Origin: a bacterium endosymbiont of Escarpia laminata
Lineage (GTDB): Bacteria > Pseudomonadota > Gammaproteobacteria > Chromatiales > Chromatiaceae
Assembly: GCA_003660235.1 (NCBI GenBank)
Contig: QGON01000050.1
Span: forward strand, 1 to 64,000
Direction: 5' to 3'
DNA length: 64,000 bases
The notes below the pieces were generated by a model that worked only from the letters and a program-made list of their open reading frames with translations, did not search any database and was not told the origin of the DNA. Position 1 is the stretch's first letter. Each line of letters begins with the position of its first letter. Of this stretch, positions 42,145 to 50,126 are shown piece after piece. The translations under genes were made by a program, and so were the position numbers.

Positions 42145-42238
42145 ACGGGACGCACCACGTTTTTTCGTTTCCGTGCCACTTCTGGTGCTTGATGATCAAG
42201 TGTAGTACGACTTGATCACGGAAAAGGTGGTGTGTTCC
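42145..42238. repeat. Palindromic element at the end of the integron array
   Basis: The outer ends GGGACGCACCAC and GGTGGTGTGTTCC are inverted, and inside them TTTCCGTG and CACGGAAA pair. In the centre TGATCAAGT (42193-42201) and ACTTGATCA (42210-42218) are perfectly inverted. The left end is related to the AATAGGGGACGTACCAC repeats at 2.4 and 3.2 kb, including the following TTTTTTCGTT. It has no coding capacity and resembles a MITE. Confidence 0.6.
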
Positions 42239-42304
42239 TTATTGTTCTTGTAATAATTGCGTTTACATTTGTAACAGAAATAATCAAACAAAGGAGAATA
42301 AATT

Positions 42305-42604
42305 ATGAGTGAGTATTTTGTAATTGAGTCATTTGAATTACATGACAAGCAATTGGATAACTGGATAAAATTATCGAAAGAAATTGACACAGATATTTCA
42401 AAAGCTGATGGTTTTATCAGTCGTGATTCAGGTATAGATGGCGACAAAAGAGTTTATTGTCTAGTTAAATGGAAAAGTAAGGATTATCAAGAGGCATTTA
42501 TGAAACAGTTGATGGCTAGAGATGATTGGGAAAACATGATGAATTATTTTGGTAGCATAGCCAATATGAAAACTGACAAACGCCAAGAAATAGAAATATT
42601 TTAA
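42305..42604 (+). CDS. Small protein, possible ABM/dimeric alpha-beta barrel type
   Basis: The 99-residue AT-rich gene has AAAGGAG ahead of its ATG. The pattern FVIESFELHDKQLDNWIKLS, DGFISRDSGIDGDKRVYCLVKWKSKDYQEAFM resembles antibiotic-biosynthesis-monooxygenase-like dimeric ferredoxin folds (strand, helix, a 'G-F-x-S/R' turn, strand, 'W-x-S/K-x-x-x-x-x-A-F'). The catalytic role is unknown. It lies between the array end and the ISL3 element and may be a former cassette whose attC has been lost. Confidence 0.65.
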   Translation: MSEYFVIESFELHDKQLDNWIKLSKEIDTDISKADGFISRDSGIDGDKRVYCLVKWKSKDYQEAFMKQLMARDDWENMMNYFGSIANMKTDKRQEIEIF

Positions 42605-42623
42605 TCGCAAATAGTTTAAATCT

Positions 42624-44050
42624 GGCTATATCCGGATCTCCCCACTAATGAAATGCTGTAATCCTATTGTTTCATAAAGGTTTCAGCCTATTTCAAAGTG
42701 TACGCAAATCGCTAGGAATATGCGCAGGAATATCGAAGTCGCCAACGGTCAGGTAGATCATGTCAGCAAAGCTCTCCAGGTTGCGATATCCGGAAGCCCG
42801 GTTTTTGACGATTTTGACAATACGATTAAGGCCCTCGCCGACGGCATTGGTCAGATTTCTGTCGATGAATGTAACGATATTATCGAAGTGATTTCGCAGT
42901 GTGCCGACAAACTTGCGCAGAGAGGGAATACGGCTTCTCAGTGCGGCAGTCATCCAGTTTTTGAGGAACCTCTCCGCCGACGTGCGATAGCTGTAATTCC
43001 AGAAGTGCTCGAACTCATCTTTAAGCACCCAGGCTCGGTGGATACGGCGATTGGAGTTACGCAGGCTATTCAGAAAGCGGGTATTCCCTTTGGTACGATT
43101 TCTGGAATGCATGCTGAGTAGCCAGCGCAGCCCCTTGATCGCCTTGCGACCACCGGTGTCGAGTGCGCGCCACTCTTCCTTGCGCACCTCGTCCACCGCT
43201 TGGTTGAGCGCCTTCACAACGTGGAAGCGGTCGATGATGAGCGTGGCATTGGGGCAGTGATACTTGATCGCCTCGGTATAGGCGCGACTCATATCGCAAC
43301 TGGCCCACAGGATGCGAGCCTTCTGCCCCTTGCTCAGGCATTCGTTGAAGAAGCGGTCAATGGTTCCACGGCCCTTTCCCAAGCCTACCCACAGGACACG
43401 AGAACGATCCAGATCATAGACAAGAGTAGCGAATTTGCGTCCCTTGCAGAAAGATATCTCATCAACGCCAAGAGTCTTCACGCCCCGGATCTTATGGCTA
43501 TCTCTCGTCCGGTTGATAATACGGTGCAGCAGATCAGACAGCGTCGAGGTGGCCATCTTCAAGATCTTGGCGGCAGCCTTCTGGGTCATGATCTGGCACA
43601 GGGCACAGATGCGCCACTCCAGACGGTAGGTGATACGCGAATAGGGCAGTGCCCATGGGATCGTTTCCTGCACCTTCCCGTGCGTCGGGCATTGAATCTC
43701 CTTCGGCGCATACCAGAGCAGGATTTTCATGCCCATGAGAGTGAGATCCTCCCATCTGCGAAGCTCTGTTGCATGGCGCACGATCCGGCCGCGCCGTCCA
43801 CATTCCGGGCAACGGCAGCCGTTCTTGTATGGCTTAACCGCCAGGTGCATCTCCTTGTTACGTTTCTTGAACCAAAAGCGGGTGATTTTCATGCCAGTCA
43901 GGCGTAGTATTTTATTTAGCAACTTCAGGTTGCTCACGGGTTTCTCCTCCTTCTTGTCGACTCCAATCAACAGAAGGGATGAGGCCCGTGTTTTCGTTTA
44001 AAATCAAGCTATTCGATCAGTGGAAAGTCGTGGGGAAACCCGGATAGACC
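42624..44050. mobile_element. ISL3-family insertion sequence
   Basis: The element is bounded by imperfect inverted repeats: GGCTATATCCGGATCTCCCC at the left and the reverse complement of GGGGAAACCCGGATAGACC at the right. It contains a single full-length ISL3-type transposase gene. The length of about 1.43 kb is normal for the family. I could not find a convincing 8-base target duplication. Confidence 0.82.
42693..43970 (-). CDS. ISL3-family transposase
   Basis: The 425-residue transposase has an N-terminal zinc-ribbon-like module (CRCPECGRRGRIVRH, with a second Cys/His pair in IQCPTHGKV). A helix-turn-helix region and the DDE catalytic core follow (LGVDEISFCKGRKFATLVYD, then CDMSRAYTEAI and LIIDRFHVVKALNQAVDEVR, and the acidic residue late in the NLESFADMIYL segment). 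The frame is unbroken, so the enzyme may be active. The first codons are uncertain; a start further downstream (MKITRF) is possible. Confidence 0.93.
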   Translation of the reverse strand: MIGVDKKEEKPVSNLKLLNKILRLTGMKITRFWFKKRNKEMHLAVKPYKNGCRCPECGRRGRIVRHATELRRWEDLTLMGMKILLWYAPKEIQCPTHGKVQETIPWALPYSRITYRLEWRICALCQIMTQKAAAKILKMATSTLSDLLHRIINRTRDSHKIRGVKTLGVDEISFCKGRKFATLVYDLDRSRVLWVGLGKGRGTIDRFFNECLSKGQKARILWASCDMSRAYTEAIKYHCPNATLIIDRFHVVKALNQAVDEVRKEEWRALDTGGRKAIKGLRWLLSMHSRNRTKGNTRFLNSLRNSNRRIHRAWVLKDEFEHFWNYSYRTSAERFLKNWMTAALRSRIPSLRKFVGTLRNHFDNIVTFIDRNLTNAVGEGLNRIVKIVKNRASGYRNLESFADMIYLTVGDFDIPAHIPSDLRTL

Positions 44051-44100
44051 CGGAAAAAGATTTAACCTCACCGTCCTCTTTACTCTACTTTGCTGGCAAT

Positions 44101-45177
44101 TCAAGGTCTCGCATACACAAAGCCGTGGTAGAGTTTCAGGAAGGTTGGTTTATCAAAAGTGAAGTCTTTTGATTCGGTCCATGTGACCAACCTGCCGATT
44201 ACGTTCCTGCCACTATACTTGAGTTTCTCCACAACGATCCAATGCAGGTCATGGAGTTTGTTGGCCTTGTCCCAGCGCCCGCTGGTATCAACAGTGACTG
44301 GATCCAGTGCACGGTCCGCCAATTCCACCGCAACCAGCATGATGATTACCGGCTTGGACATTGTTGCCCGGGAATAAATGATGCACCTATCTAGATTTGC
44401 TTTATCAGCGAATGAACTCGGCGTTCCTTTACCCGCTTTTCCAGGCCAGCCAATGGTATCGTCTTTAACATCGCTGTATCCCGCTTTCTCCAAGAGCAAT
44501 GCGATTTGCTTGGGAGTCGTTGCGTGGCTGGGATCACTGTCTAACTTAAAGTCTAGTCCTCCCGATTGACTGCCTGGAACCAGGGCCTTGGCCTTCTGAC
44601 GGATGGCGCGTAAGATGATGAAATCCGCCTCGGGAAGACCTTTGGTTTTCCAATCGCCTGCTTCGGTACGATCCAGTGAAATATCAAACCCGAGCCTTCC
44701 GTCGTTGAGTTCGATCCGTCCAGTTCCTGTTTCCACCAGCTTGATGCCACACTTGGCGAACCTGAGAGGGTATCGCTTATCAAAGTCAAAAAGAACGGTT
44801 GTCGGGCCACAAAACCCCAACTGTCCCTGATTGAGCGTATCGGGCCAAAAGACACGTATGGCAAGCTGCACTGCTATTCGATAGACGTTGATATCGGCTT
44901 TAGGGAAGAACAATTTCGGTTTTACGCTGATCCAGGTCTTAATGTGATTTATTGCCAGAGACCTTTGCTTTTTGAGAGACGGCATGAAGGTATACAGATA
45001 GTAGCCGTTATCGGATTCGATTTCGGCCGAGATTGCATCAAGGAAATCTATCACCTCATCCTTCGCCGGCGTTATCAACGCCCATTTATTATTGTTCGAA
45101 TACCATTGGAAGATATGCTTCAGCTTCACCCATTGTCCGCTCTTTGCTTGATCCAAAAAGTGAGTTTCAAAGGTCAT
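44101..45177 (-). CDS. Putative papain-like cysteine peptidase, possible effector
   Basis: The 358-residue protein is not one I can name. Its middle contains LNQGQLGFCGPTTVLFDF. Cys123 in a GxCGPT context is preceded five residues earlier by Gln117, as in papain-like oxyanion holes, and a later LHDLHWIVVEKL provides a candidate catalytic His312. This Cys…His layout is typical of C39- or CHAP-like peptidases. There is no signal peptide or membrane segment, so if it acts on another cell it needs a secretion machine. GGGAG precedes the ATG at 45177; the upstream TTG at 45192 is less likely. Confidence 0.65.
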   Translation of the reverse strand: MTFETHFLDQAKSGQWVKLKHIFQWYSNNNKWALITPAKDEVIDFLDAISAEIESDNGYYLYTFMPSLKKQRSLAINHIKTWISVKPKLFFPKADINVYRIAVQLAIRVFWPDTLNQGQLGFCGPTTVLFDFDKRYPLRFAKCGIKLVETGTGRIELNDGRLGFDISLDRTEAGDWKTKGLPEADFIILRAIRQKAKALVPGSQSGGLDFKLDSDPSHATTPKQIALLLEKAGYSDVKDDTIGWPGKAGKGTPSSFADKANLDRCIIYSRATMSKPVIIMLVAVELADRALDPVTVDTSGRWDKANKLHDLHWIVVEKLKYSGRNVIGRLVTWTESKDFTFDKPTFLKLYHGFVYARP

Positions 45178-45667
45178 TGTTTTCTCCCTCAAACAGATTA
45201 GCCCGTTGATAGGCTAAATAGAATTCTGATTCAGTAGGATGAATACCCTTTTTATCTCGTGAAACTGAAATTTTTCGTCGCCAACGCGCCAATGCTCTGG
45301 TGAAGAGAAGGCTTATCAATAGTGCTTTCACCGGGACGACAGCCCCATTTTAGGCCAATGCACGTCCTGTCCTCAGCTGCATTTCTCCTGTCATTATAGC
45401 TGTTACGGCCACTGCCGTCGGTGTCGCCACAGCTGTCGCCCGTCTTCTCCAGGCTGCCTTTTGTACGACACAGGGAACTGACAATGGTTTGGTCTTGCCA
45501 AGGCTTGTTGAGCAGGTCTGAGGTTTGAGTAATAGGGGACACCCATGATCTTTCTCGAATGTCCTGCTGTCGGAAATCCGCCTGTACGGCCTCCGTTTTT
45601 TCGTCAAAGTTTCGACGAATAACAAGCGTCGCATTTTAACTCATTGAATATAAAGAAATTATATTTA
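45178..45667. other. Non-coding stretch between the accessory island and the flagellar cluster
   Basis: I see no credible gene in these 490 bases; the open frames have no recognisable domain or ribosome binding site. One AATAGGGGAC word, as in the repeats at 2.4 and 3.2 kb, lies at 45531-45540. The last 60 bases turn sharply AT-rich towards the sigma-54 promoter. GAAAGATCATGGGTGT-type text around 45541-45556 may be the remains of an insertion. Confidence 0.45.
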
Positions 45668-45683
45668 TGGCACTTATTTTGCA
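45668..45683 (+). promoter_or_regulatory. Sigma-54 promoter of the flagellar cluster
   Basis: TGGCAC (45668-45673), five bases, then TTGCA (45679-45683) matches the -24/-12 consensus TGGCAC-N5-TTGCW without a mismatch. Transcription should start near 45695. This favours the ATG at 45717 for fliL over the one at 45693. In pseudomonads and vibrios the same class of flagellar operon is driven by sigma-54 and FleQ/FlrA. Confidence 0.88.
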
Positions 45684-45716
45684 GTACTGAACATGAAACT
45701 GTTTGGGGATTGCAAT

Positions 45717-46241
45717 ATGGCCAACGAAGAAGCGGACGATCTGGATCTCGGTGAAGAGAAATCAGGCAAGAAAAAGATGATCATCATTATCGCCATTGCG
45801 GTGGTGGTGTTACTTGGCGGTGGGGCTGCAGCCTATTTCCTGCTCTTTAGCGGCGATGAGAGTGAAGAGGCCGTGACGGAAGAGGTGGCTGCAGAAGAGA
45901 AAGCTGCTGCTGAAGATGCTGAAAAAGGGCCTCTCCTCTATCATGATTTGAAGCCTGTATTCGTGGCAAACCTGCCCGGCAAACCCAAGCTGTTGCAGGT
46001 GGGTGTCAATGTCCGTGTGCGTGGTGATGCGATGGTTGAATTCCTTAAACATAACGACCCGATGATCCGTCACCATCTGCTTAATCTTCTCTCTGCAAAG
46101 GATGGCAAGTCGCTCAAAGAGCGGTCAGCCAAAGAGGCCCTGCAGAAGGAGATGCTTGATGAATTGAACAGGATTGCAGAGGAACTGGATGGTCCCGGTG
46201 ACATTGAAGCCCTCTTTTTTACCAGCTTTGTGATGCAGTAA
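45717..46241 (+). CDS. fliL: Flagellar basal body-associated protein FliL
   Basis: The single-pass inner-membrane protein has an acidic, lysine-rich N-terminus (EADDLDLGEEKSGKKK), one membrane helix (about residues 21-43), an acidic linker, and a periplasmic stomatin-like domain. The latter carries YHDLKPVFVANLPGKPK and NDPMIRHHLLNLLSAKDG. FliL forms rings around the stator and supports its engagement. I choose the ATG at 45717 (GGGGAT upstream) because the sigma-54 start site lies near 45695. It is the first gene of the fli/flh/che cluster; fliM follows four bases on. Confidence 0.93.
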   Translation: MANEEADDLDLGEEKSGKKKMIIIIAIAVVVLLGGGAAAYFLLFSGDESEEAVTEEVAAEEKAAAEDAEKGPLLYHDLKPVFVANLPGKPKLLQVGVNVRVRGDAMVEFLKHNDPMIRHHLLNLLSAKDGKSLKERSAKEALQKEMLDELNRIAEELDGPGDIEALFFTSFVMQ

Positions 46242-46245
46242 CGCC

Positions 46246-47274
46246 ATGAGTGCCAACGACTTACTTTCACAAGAAGAGATTGATGCACTGCTGCATGGCG
46301 TCGATAGCGGGGATGTCGCCTCCGAAGCAGAGATCGATGTCGATGAAAATGGTGTGTCCGGCTACGATTTTGCCAGCCAGGACCGCATTGTCCGTGGGCG
46401 CCTGCCCACCCTGGAGATGATCAACGAGCGTTTCGCCCGTCATTTCCGTACCACCCTGTTTAATATGCTTCGCCGTACCGCCGACATATCCGTCTCAGGC
46501 GTACAGATGCAGAAGTTTTCCGAGTTTGTTCACAGTCTGTTTGTGCCGACCAGTTTGAACATGGTGAAGATCAAGCCACTGCGTGGTAAGGGCCTGTTTG
46601 TGATTGACCCCAAGCTGGTCTTCAGTGTAGTGGATAACTACTTTGGCGGTAGTGGCCGCTTCCACACCAAGATTGAGGGCCGGGATTTTACGCCTACTGA
46701 GAACCGGGTGGTGCAACTGCTACTGAACCGGGCCTTCGCAGATCTCCAGGAGGCCTGGAAGCCGGTCTTCAACGTCTCCTTTGAGTTCTGTGGTTCGGAA
46801 GTAAATCCTCAGTTTGCCAATATTGTCAGTCCGTCAGAAGTGGTGGTGGTCACGACCTTCCATGTGGATCTGGAAAACGGCGGCGGTGACTTCCACATCT
46901 GCATGCCCTATTCGATGCTGGAGCCAATCCGTGAACTGCTGGACGCCGGTGTGCAGAGTGACCGGGGTGAGCGTGACGAACGTTGGGAACATTCACTACA
47001 GGAAGAGATCCTCGGGGCATCCGTTGAGCTTTCCAGCGTTCTGACCGAGGTGAATATGACGCTACAACAACTCTCCACTCTGAAGGCGGGTGACATCATC
47101 CCTATTGAAATGCCTGAAGAGGTAGAAGTGAAGGCGGCGGAAGTGCCGGTGTTTACCGGTAAGTTGGGGGTTTCCGAAGGGAACTATTCAATCAAGATTT
47201 CTAGCTGGATACGCAATAGCCGTCAGTCCGCCCTGCATGAATATCAAGATATTATAGATGCGGGAGTTCAGTAG
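46246..47274 (+). CDS. fliM: Flagellar motor switch protein FliM
   Basis: The 342-residue C-ring protein has the CheY-P-binding N-terminal peptide (LLSQEEIDALLHGV) and a CheC-like middle domain (FDFASQ-type DFASQDRIVRGRLPTLEMIN; LFVIDPKLVFSVVDNYFGG). The C-terminal SpoA domain includes VELSSVLTEVNMTLQQLSTL and AGDIIPIEMPE. It receives the phospho-CheY signal and switches rotation. It has the standard position between fliL and fliN and normal length. Confidence 0.98.
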   Translation: MSANDLLSQEEIDALLHGVDSGDVASEAEIDVDENGVSGYDFASQDRIVRGRLPTLEMINERFARHFRTTLFNMLRRTADISVSGVQMQKFSEFVHSLFVPTSLNMVKIKPLRGKGLFVIDPKLVFSVVDNYFGGSGRFHTKIEGRDFTPTENRVVQLLLNRAFADLQEAWKPVFNVSFEFCGSEVNPQFANIVSPSEVVVVTTFHVDLENGGGDFHICMPYSMLEPIRELLDAGVQSDRGERDERWEHSLQEEILGASVELSSVLTEVNMTLQQLSTLKAGDIIPIEMPEEVEVKAAEVPVFTGKLGVSEGNYSIKISSWIRNSRQSALHEYQDIIDAGVQ

Positions 47275-47310
47275 AGTGATGAAAAATCAGTTAGCAACAG
47301 GATCGTTATC

Positions 47311-47718
47311 ATGAGCGAAGAAGAGAAAACGACAGATCCGAATGAAGCTCTGGCAGATGAGTGGGCGGATGCACTGGAAGGCCAGGCCGAAGGTGAGGCG
47401 GATGCAGCAAAGACAGCTGAATTCGAGGAGTTGAAGGAGGATGGGGCGAAAGATGACACCGTCAACCTGGATGCGATTCTCGATGTGCCGGTGGTGATAT
47501 CCATGGAGATCGGCCGCACCAGGATCAATATCCGCAATCTGCTGCAACTCAATCAGGGTTCGGTGGTGGAACTTGACCGCCTGGCAGGTGAACCGATGGA
47601 TGTATTGGTCAACGGTACACTGATCGCTCAGGGTGAAGTGGTGGTGGTGAATGAAAAATTCGGTCTGCGTCTGACCGATATCATCAGTCCTTCGGAACGG
47701 GTGAAGAGGCTGAGTTGA
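47311..47718 (+). CDS. fliN: Flagellar motor switch protein FliN
   Basis: The 135-residue protein has an acidic N-terminal extension (about residues 1-45) and the SpoA domain: ILDVPVVISMEIGRTRINIR, NLLQLNQGSVVELDRLAGEP, GEVVVVNEKFGLRLTDI. It forms the base of the C-ring with FliM and is a docking site for the FliH export ATPase complex. The stop overlaps the ATG of fliO. Confidence 0.97.
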   Translation: MSEEEKTTDPNEALADEWADALEGQAEGEADAAKTAEFEELKEDGAKDDTVNLDAILDVPVVISMEIGRTRINIRNLLQLNQGSVVELDRLAGEPMDVLVNGTLIAQGEVVVVNEKFGLRLTDIISPSERVKRLS

Positions 47719-48113
47719 TGCGTATTTTCACGCTCTTTCCAGCCATCTGGTCCGGCCCCCTGCTGGCGGCTGAAACCGCCGTACGGAAGGTCGAAGTCTC
47801 CCCTTTGAGTACGCAGAATTTGATGGGGACGGCGGGTGGATTGCTGTTCGTAATATTCCTGATTTTTGCCGCAGGCTGGCTGTTCAAACGATTCGGGCAG
47901 CTGCAAATGTCGGGGAAGGGCATGGTGACCGTGCTGGGCGGCACGTCTGTCGGTCCACGGGAGCGGGTTGTGGTGGTCAAGGTGGACGATATTCGTCTGC
48001 TGCTCGGGGTTGCGCCTGGACGGGTGCAGACCCTGCACGTGCTGGACCAGAACGAAGATGAAGTTAATTTTGAAGCGCAGTTGGCCGAAGCCGTGGAAGA
48101 GAAGCCGGCATGA
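47718..48113 (+). CDS. fliO: Flagellar biosynthesis protein FliO
   Basis: The 131-residue protein has a short N-terminal hydrophobic segment, one main membrane helix ([21 protein letters not shown], about 38-58) and a cytoplasmic domain with [18 protein letters not shown]. FliO is a chaperone for assembly of FliP in the export gate. I start at the ATG overlapping the fliN stop. Its stop overlaps the ATG of fliP. Confidence 0.93.
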   Translation: MRIFTLFPAIWSGPLLAAETAVRKVEVSPLSTQNLMGTAGGLLFVIFLIFAAGWLFKRFGQLQMSGKGMVTVLGGTSVGPRERVVVVKVDDIRLLLGVAPGRVQTLHVLDQNEDEVNFEAQLAEAVEEKPA

Positions 48114-48844
48114 AAATCTGGTTGATAATTGCCGGCATGCTGATCTCGGTGGCGATCCAGGCGGCCCCCGGCGTGGATGCGTTCACGGTTGTGCAAAATC
48201 CCGAAGGTGGGCAGACCTATACCCTGACCATCCAAATCCTCTTCTTCATGACTGCCCTGACGCTGTTGCCGGGCGCCCTGATGATGATGACCTCTTTTGC
48301 ACGCATCATCATCGTGCTGGCGATTTTGCGGCAGGCGCTGGGTACCCAGAACACACCTAATAACCAGATATTGATCGGTTTGGCCCTGTTTTTGACTGTC
48401 TTCATCATGCTGCCCGTATTCAACGAGGTTAACGAGATTGCAGTGCAGCCCTATCTGCAGGATCAGATGACGACCATGGAAGCGCTGGAAGCAGGTAGTG
48501 GACCGGTGCGTGAATTCATGTTGGCGCAGACCCGGGAGGATGACTTGGGTCTGTTCGCCCGTATCGGAAATTTTGGCGAACTTGAGAGTCCAGACAAAGT
48601 CCCTTTCTCTCTGCTGTTGCCCGCCTTTGCCACCAGTGAACTGAAGACCGGCTTTCAAATTGGTTTCCTGCTCTTCATCCCCTTTTTGGTGATCGATATG
48701 GTGGTGGCCAGTGTCTTGATGTCGATGGGCATGATGATGCTCTCTCCGATGATCATCTCCCTGCCTTTCAAGATCATGCTGTTTGTACTCATCGATGGCT
48801 GGGCGTTGGTTTTCGGCACCCTGGCCCGCAGTTTTCAGGTTTAG
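48110..48844 (+). CDS. fliP: Flagellar export gate protein FliP
   Basis: The 244-residue core subunit of the type III export gate has a cleavable signal peptide (about 1-20) and four membrane segments. Family blocks are [46 protein letters not shown]-type [18 protein letters not shown], and a C-terminal [19 protein letters not shown]. It assembles with FliQ and FliR. The start overlaps fliO; fliQ follows nine bases later. Confidence 0.98.
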   Translation: MKIWLIIAGMLISVAIQAAPGVDAFTVVQNPEGGQTYTLTIQILFFMTALTLLPGALMMMTSFARIIIVLAILRQALGTQNTPNNQILIGLALFLTVFIMLPVFNEVNEIAVQPYLQDQMTTMEALEAGSGPVREFMLAQTREDDLGLFARIGNFGELESPDKVPFSLLLPAFATSELKTGFQIGFLLFIPFLVIDMVVASVLMSMGMMMLSPMIISLPFKIMLFVLIDGWALVFGTLARSFQV

Positions 48845-48853
48845 GCACGTTAT

Positions 48854-49123
48854 ATGGGACCGGACACAATCATCGCTATCGGGCAGCAGACCCTGGGGGT
48901 TATAGGCGTGCTCACCGGCATGGTGCTGTTGCCTGCATTGGCGGTTGGACTGTTGGTGGCAATGTTTCAGGCCGCGACGCAGATCAACGAGATGACGCTG
49001 ACCTTTATTCCCAAGCTGGCGATAGTCGGCTTGATCCTGATGTTTGCCGGTCCCTGGATGCTGCAGCTGCTGATGACTTTCGCGCAGAATCTAATCGAAT
49101 CGATTCCGGAATTGATCCAGTGA
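48854..49123 (+). CDS. fliQ: Flagellar export gate protein FliQ
   Basis: The 89-residue protein has two membrane helices (about 17-40 and 53-75). The conserved stretch VGLLVAMFQAATQINEMTLT joins them, followed by FIPKLAIVGLILMFAGPWML. It is part of the FliPQR gate. Unusually, fliR does not follow directly: 202 bases with a REP-type hairpin intervene. Confidence 0.97.
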   Translation: MGPDTIIAIGQQTLGVIGVLTGMVLLPALAVGLLVAMFQAATQINEMTLTFIPKLAIVGLILMFAGPWMLQLLMTFAQNLIESIPELIQ

Positions 49124-49236
49124 TGGAGCGTTCCAAAAGAGGTGTGCGTGCGGTCGCGGGTGCGGCTGCTGTCCTGCCAGGGATGGTGGGATATTTTTTC
49201 CTTAAGCCGCTGGATGGCCGGCATGCCCAAGTGAGG

Positions 49237-49298
49237 GTGTCGGCGGCAGGGATGCCGCCGTCAAGCCTACAGGGATGTATTTACGGCGTCCCTCAGTT
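49237..49298. repeat. REP-type element between fliQ and fliR
   Basis: CGGCGGCA-GGGA-TGCCGCCG (49241-49260) is a perfect 8-base stem, followed by TCAAGCCTACAGGGATGTAT and TTACGGCGTCCC. This hairpin plus 'CCTACAGGGATGTA' tail is a form of intergenic repeat I recall from purple sulfur and related gammaproteobacteria. A frame open through it (49120-49317) looks accidental. Confidence 0.65.
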
Positions 49299-49325
49299 GG
49301 GTATGCCGGCTGTCTGACGATTTCA

Positions 49326-50123
49326 ATGCCGGTTGTCAAAATGTCGTTTAGCGAAGCACAACTCAGCGCTTTTTTAGGGGCCTATCTCTGGCCGCTGATA
49401 CGCATCGGCGCAATGATGATGGCCGCACCCGTATTCAACTCACGCCAGTTTCCGGTGCGTATGCGTATGGGACTGGCGCTGCTGATCACTTGGGTGGTGA
49501 TGCCTTCACTGCCGGTTGATATGCCTCCCATGGATGTGCTGAGTCACGACGGTTTCATCATTCTGCTGCAGCAGATCGCTATTGGCGTGACGATGGGTTT
49601 TATCCTGCAGATGGTGTTTGCTGCGGTGGTCTTCGGCGGACAGGCGATGGCGTACAGCATGGGATTGGGTTTTGCCAATATGGTGGATCCGCAGAACGGT
49701 GTGCAGGTGCCGGTGGTGGCTCAATTCTATCTGATCCTTACGACCCTGGTATTTCTCTTTCTCAATGGCCATCTGATACTGATTGAATTGGTTGTTGACA
49801 GTTTTCAGACCATCCCCGTGGCGACGAGTGGACTCTCCAGTACCGGTATCCACGACATCATTGCCTGGGCCAGTCGTATGTTTTCCGGTGGATTGATGAT
49901 CGCGCTGCCGATGATGGGTGCAATGTTGATGATCAACATGGGCATGGGTGTGGTGATGCGGGCTGCGCCCCAGCTCAACATCTTCTCGATAGGCTTTCCC
50001 ATCACCATGCTACTGGGTTTCGTGTTGATCAGCGTGACGCTGCCCAATGTCTTGGATCTCTTCTCTCATCTGTTGAATGAAGGCTTTCAGCTGATGATGC
50101 AAATTTTTCAGATAACGAGGTGA
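49326..50123 (+). CDS. fliR: Flagellar export gate protein FliR
   Basis: The inner-membrane protein has six hydrophobic segments and the family blocks FSEAQLSAFLGAYLWPLIRI, GMMAAPVF-type MMMAAPVFNSRQFPVRMRMG, FAAVVFGGQAMAYSMGLGFA and APQLNIFSIGFPITMLLGF. I choose the ATG at 49326; one at 49341 (directly before SFSEAQL) is equally good, and neither has a clear ribosome binding site. This fits partial reliance on upstream translation that the inserted repeat now interrupts. flhB follows three bases after the stop. Confidence 0.96.
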   Translation: MPVVKMSFSEAQLSAFLGAYLWPLIRIGAMMMAAPVFNSRQFPVRMRMGLALLITWVVMPSLPVDMPPMDVLSHDGFIILLQQIAIGVTMGFILQMVFAAVVFGGQAMAYSMGLGFANMVDPQNGVQVPVVAQFYLILTTLVFLFLNGHLILIELVVDSFQTIPVATSGLSSTGIHDIIAWASRMFSGGLMIALPMMGAMLMINMGMGVVMRAAPQLNIFSIGFPITMLLGFVLISVTLPNVLDLFSHLLNEGFQLMMQIFQITR

Positions 50124-50126
50124 ATC

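Noticed and set aside
42616-44058. 8-base target duplication of the ISL3 element
   Set aside because: TTAAATCT at the left and the bases after the right end do not match as direct repeats; an inverted AGATTTAA nearby is not a duplication.
45252-45634. Minus-strand frames upstream of fliL as genes
   Set aside because: No ribosome binding site, no recognisable domain, cysteine- and arginine-rich composition typical of chance frames.
49120-49317. Open frame of 65 codons between fliQ and fliR as a gene
   Set aside because: It runs through the REP hairpin, has low-complexity content and matches no flagellar family; its start overlaps the fliQ stop by chance.
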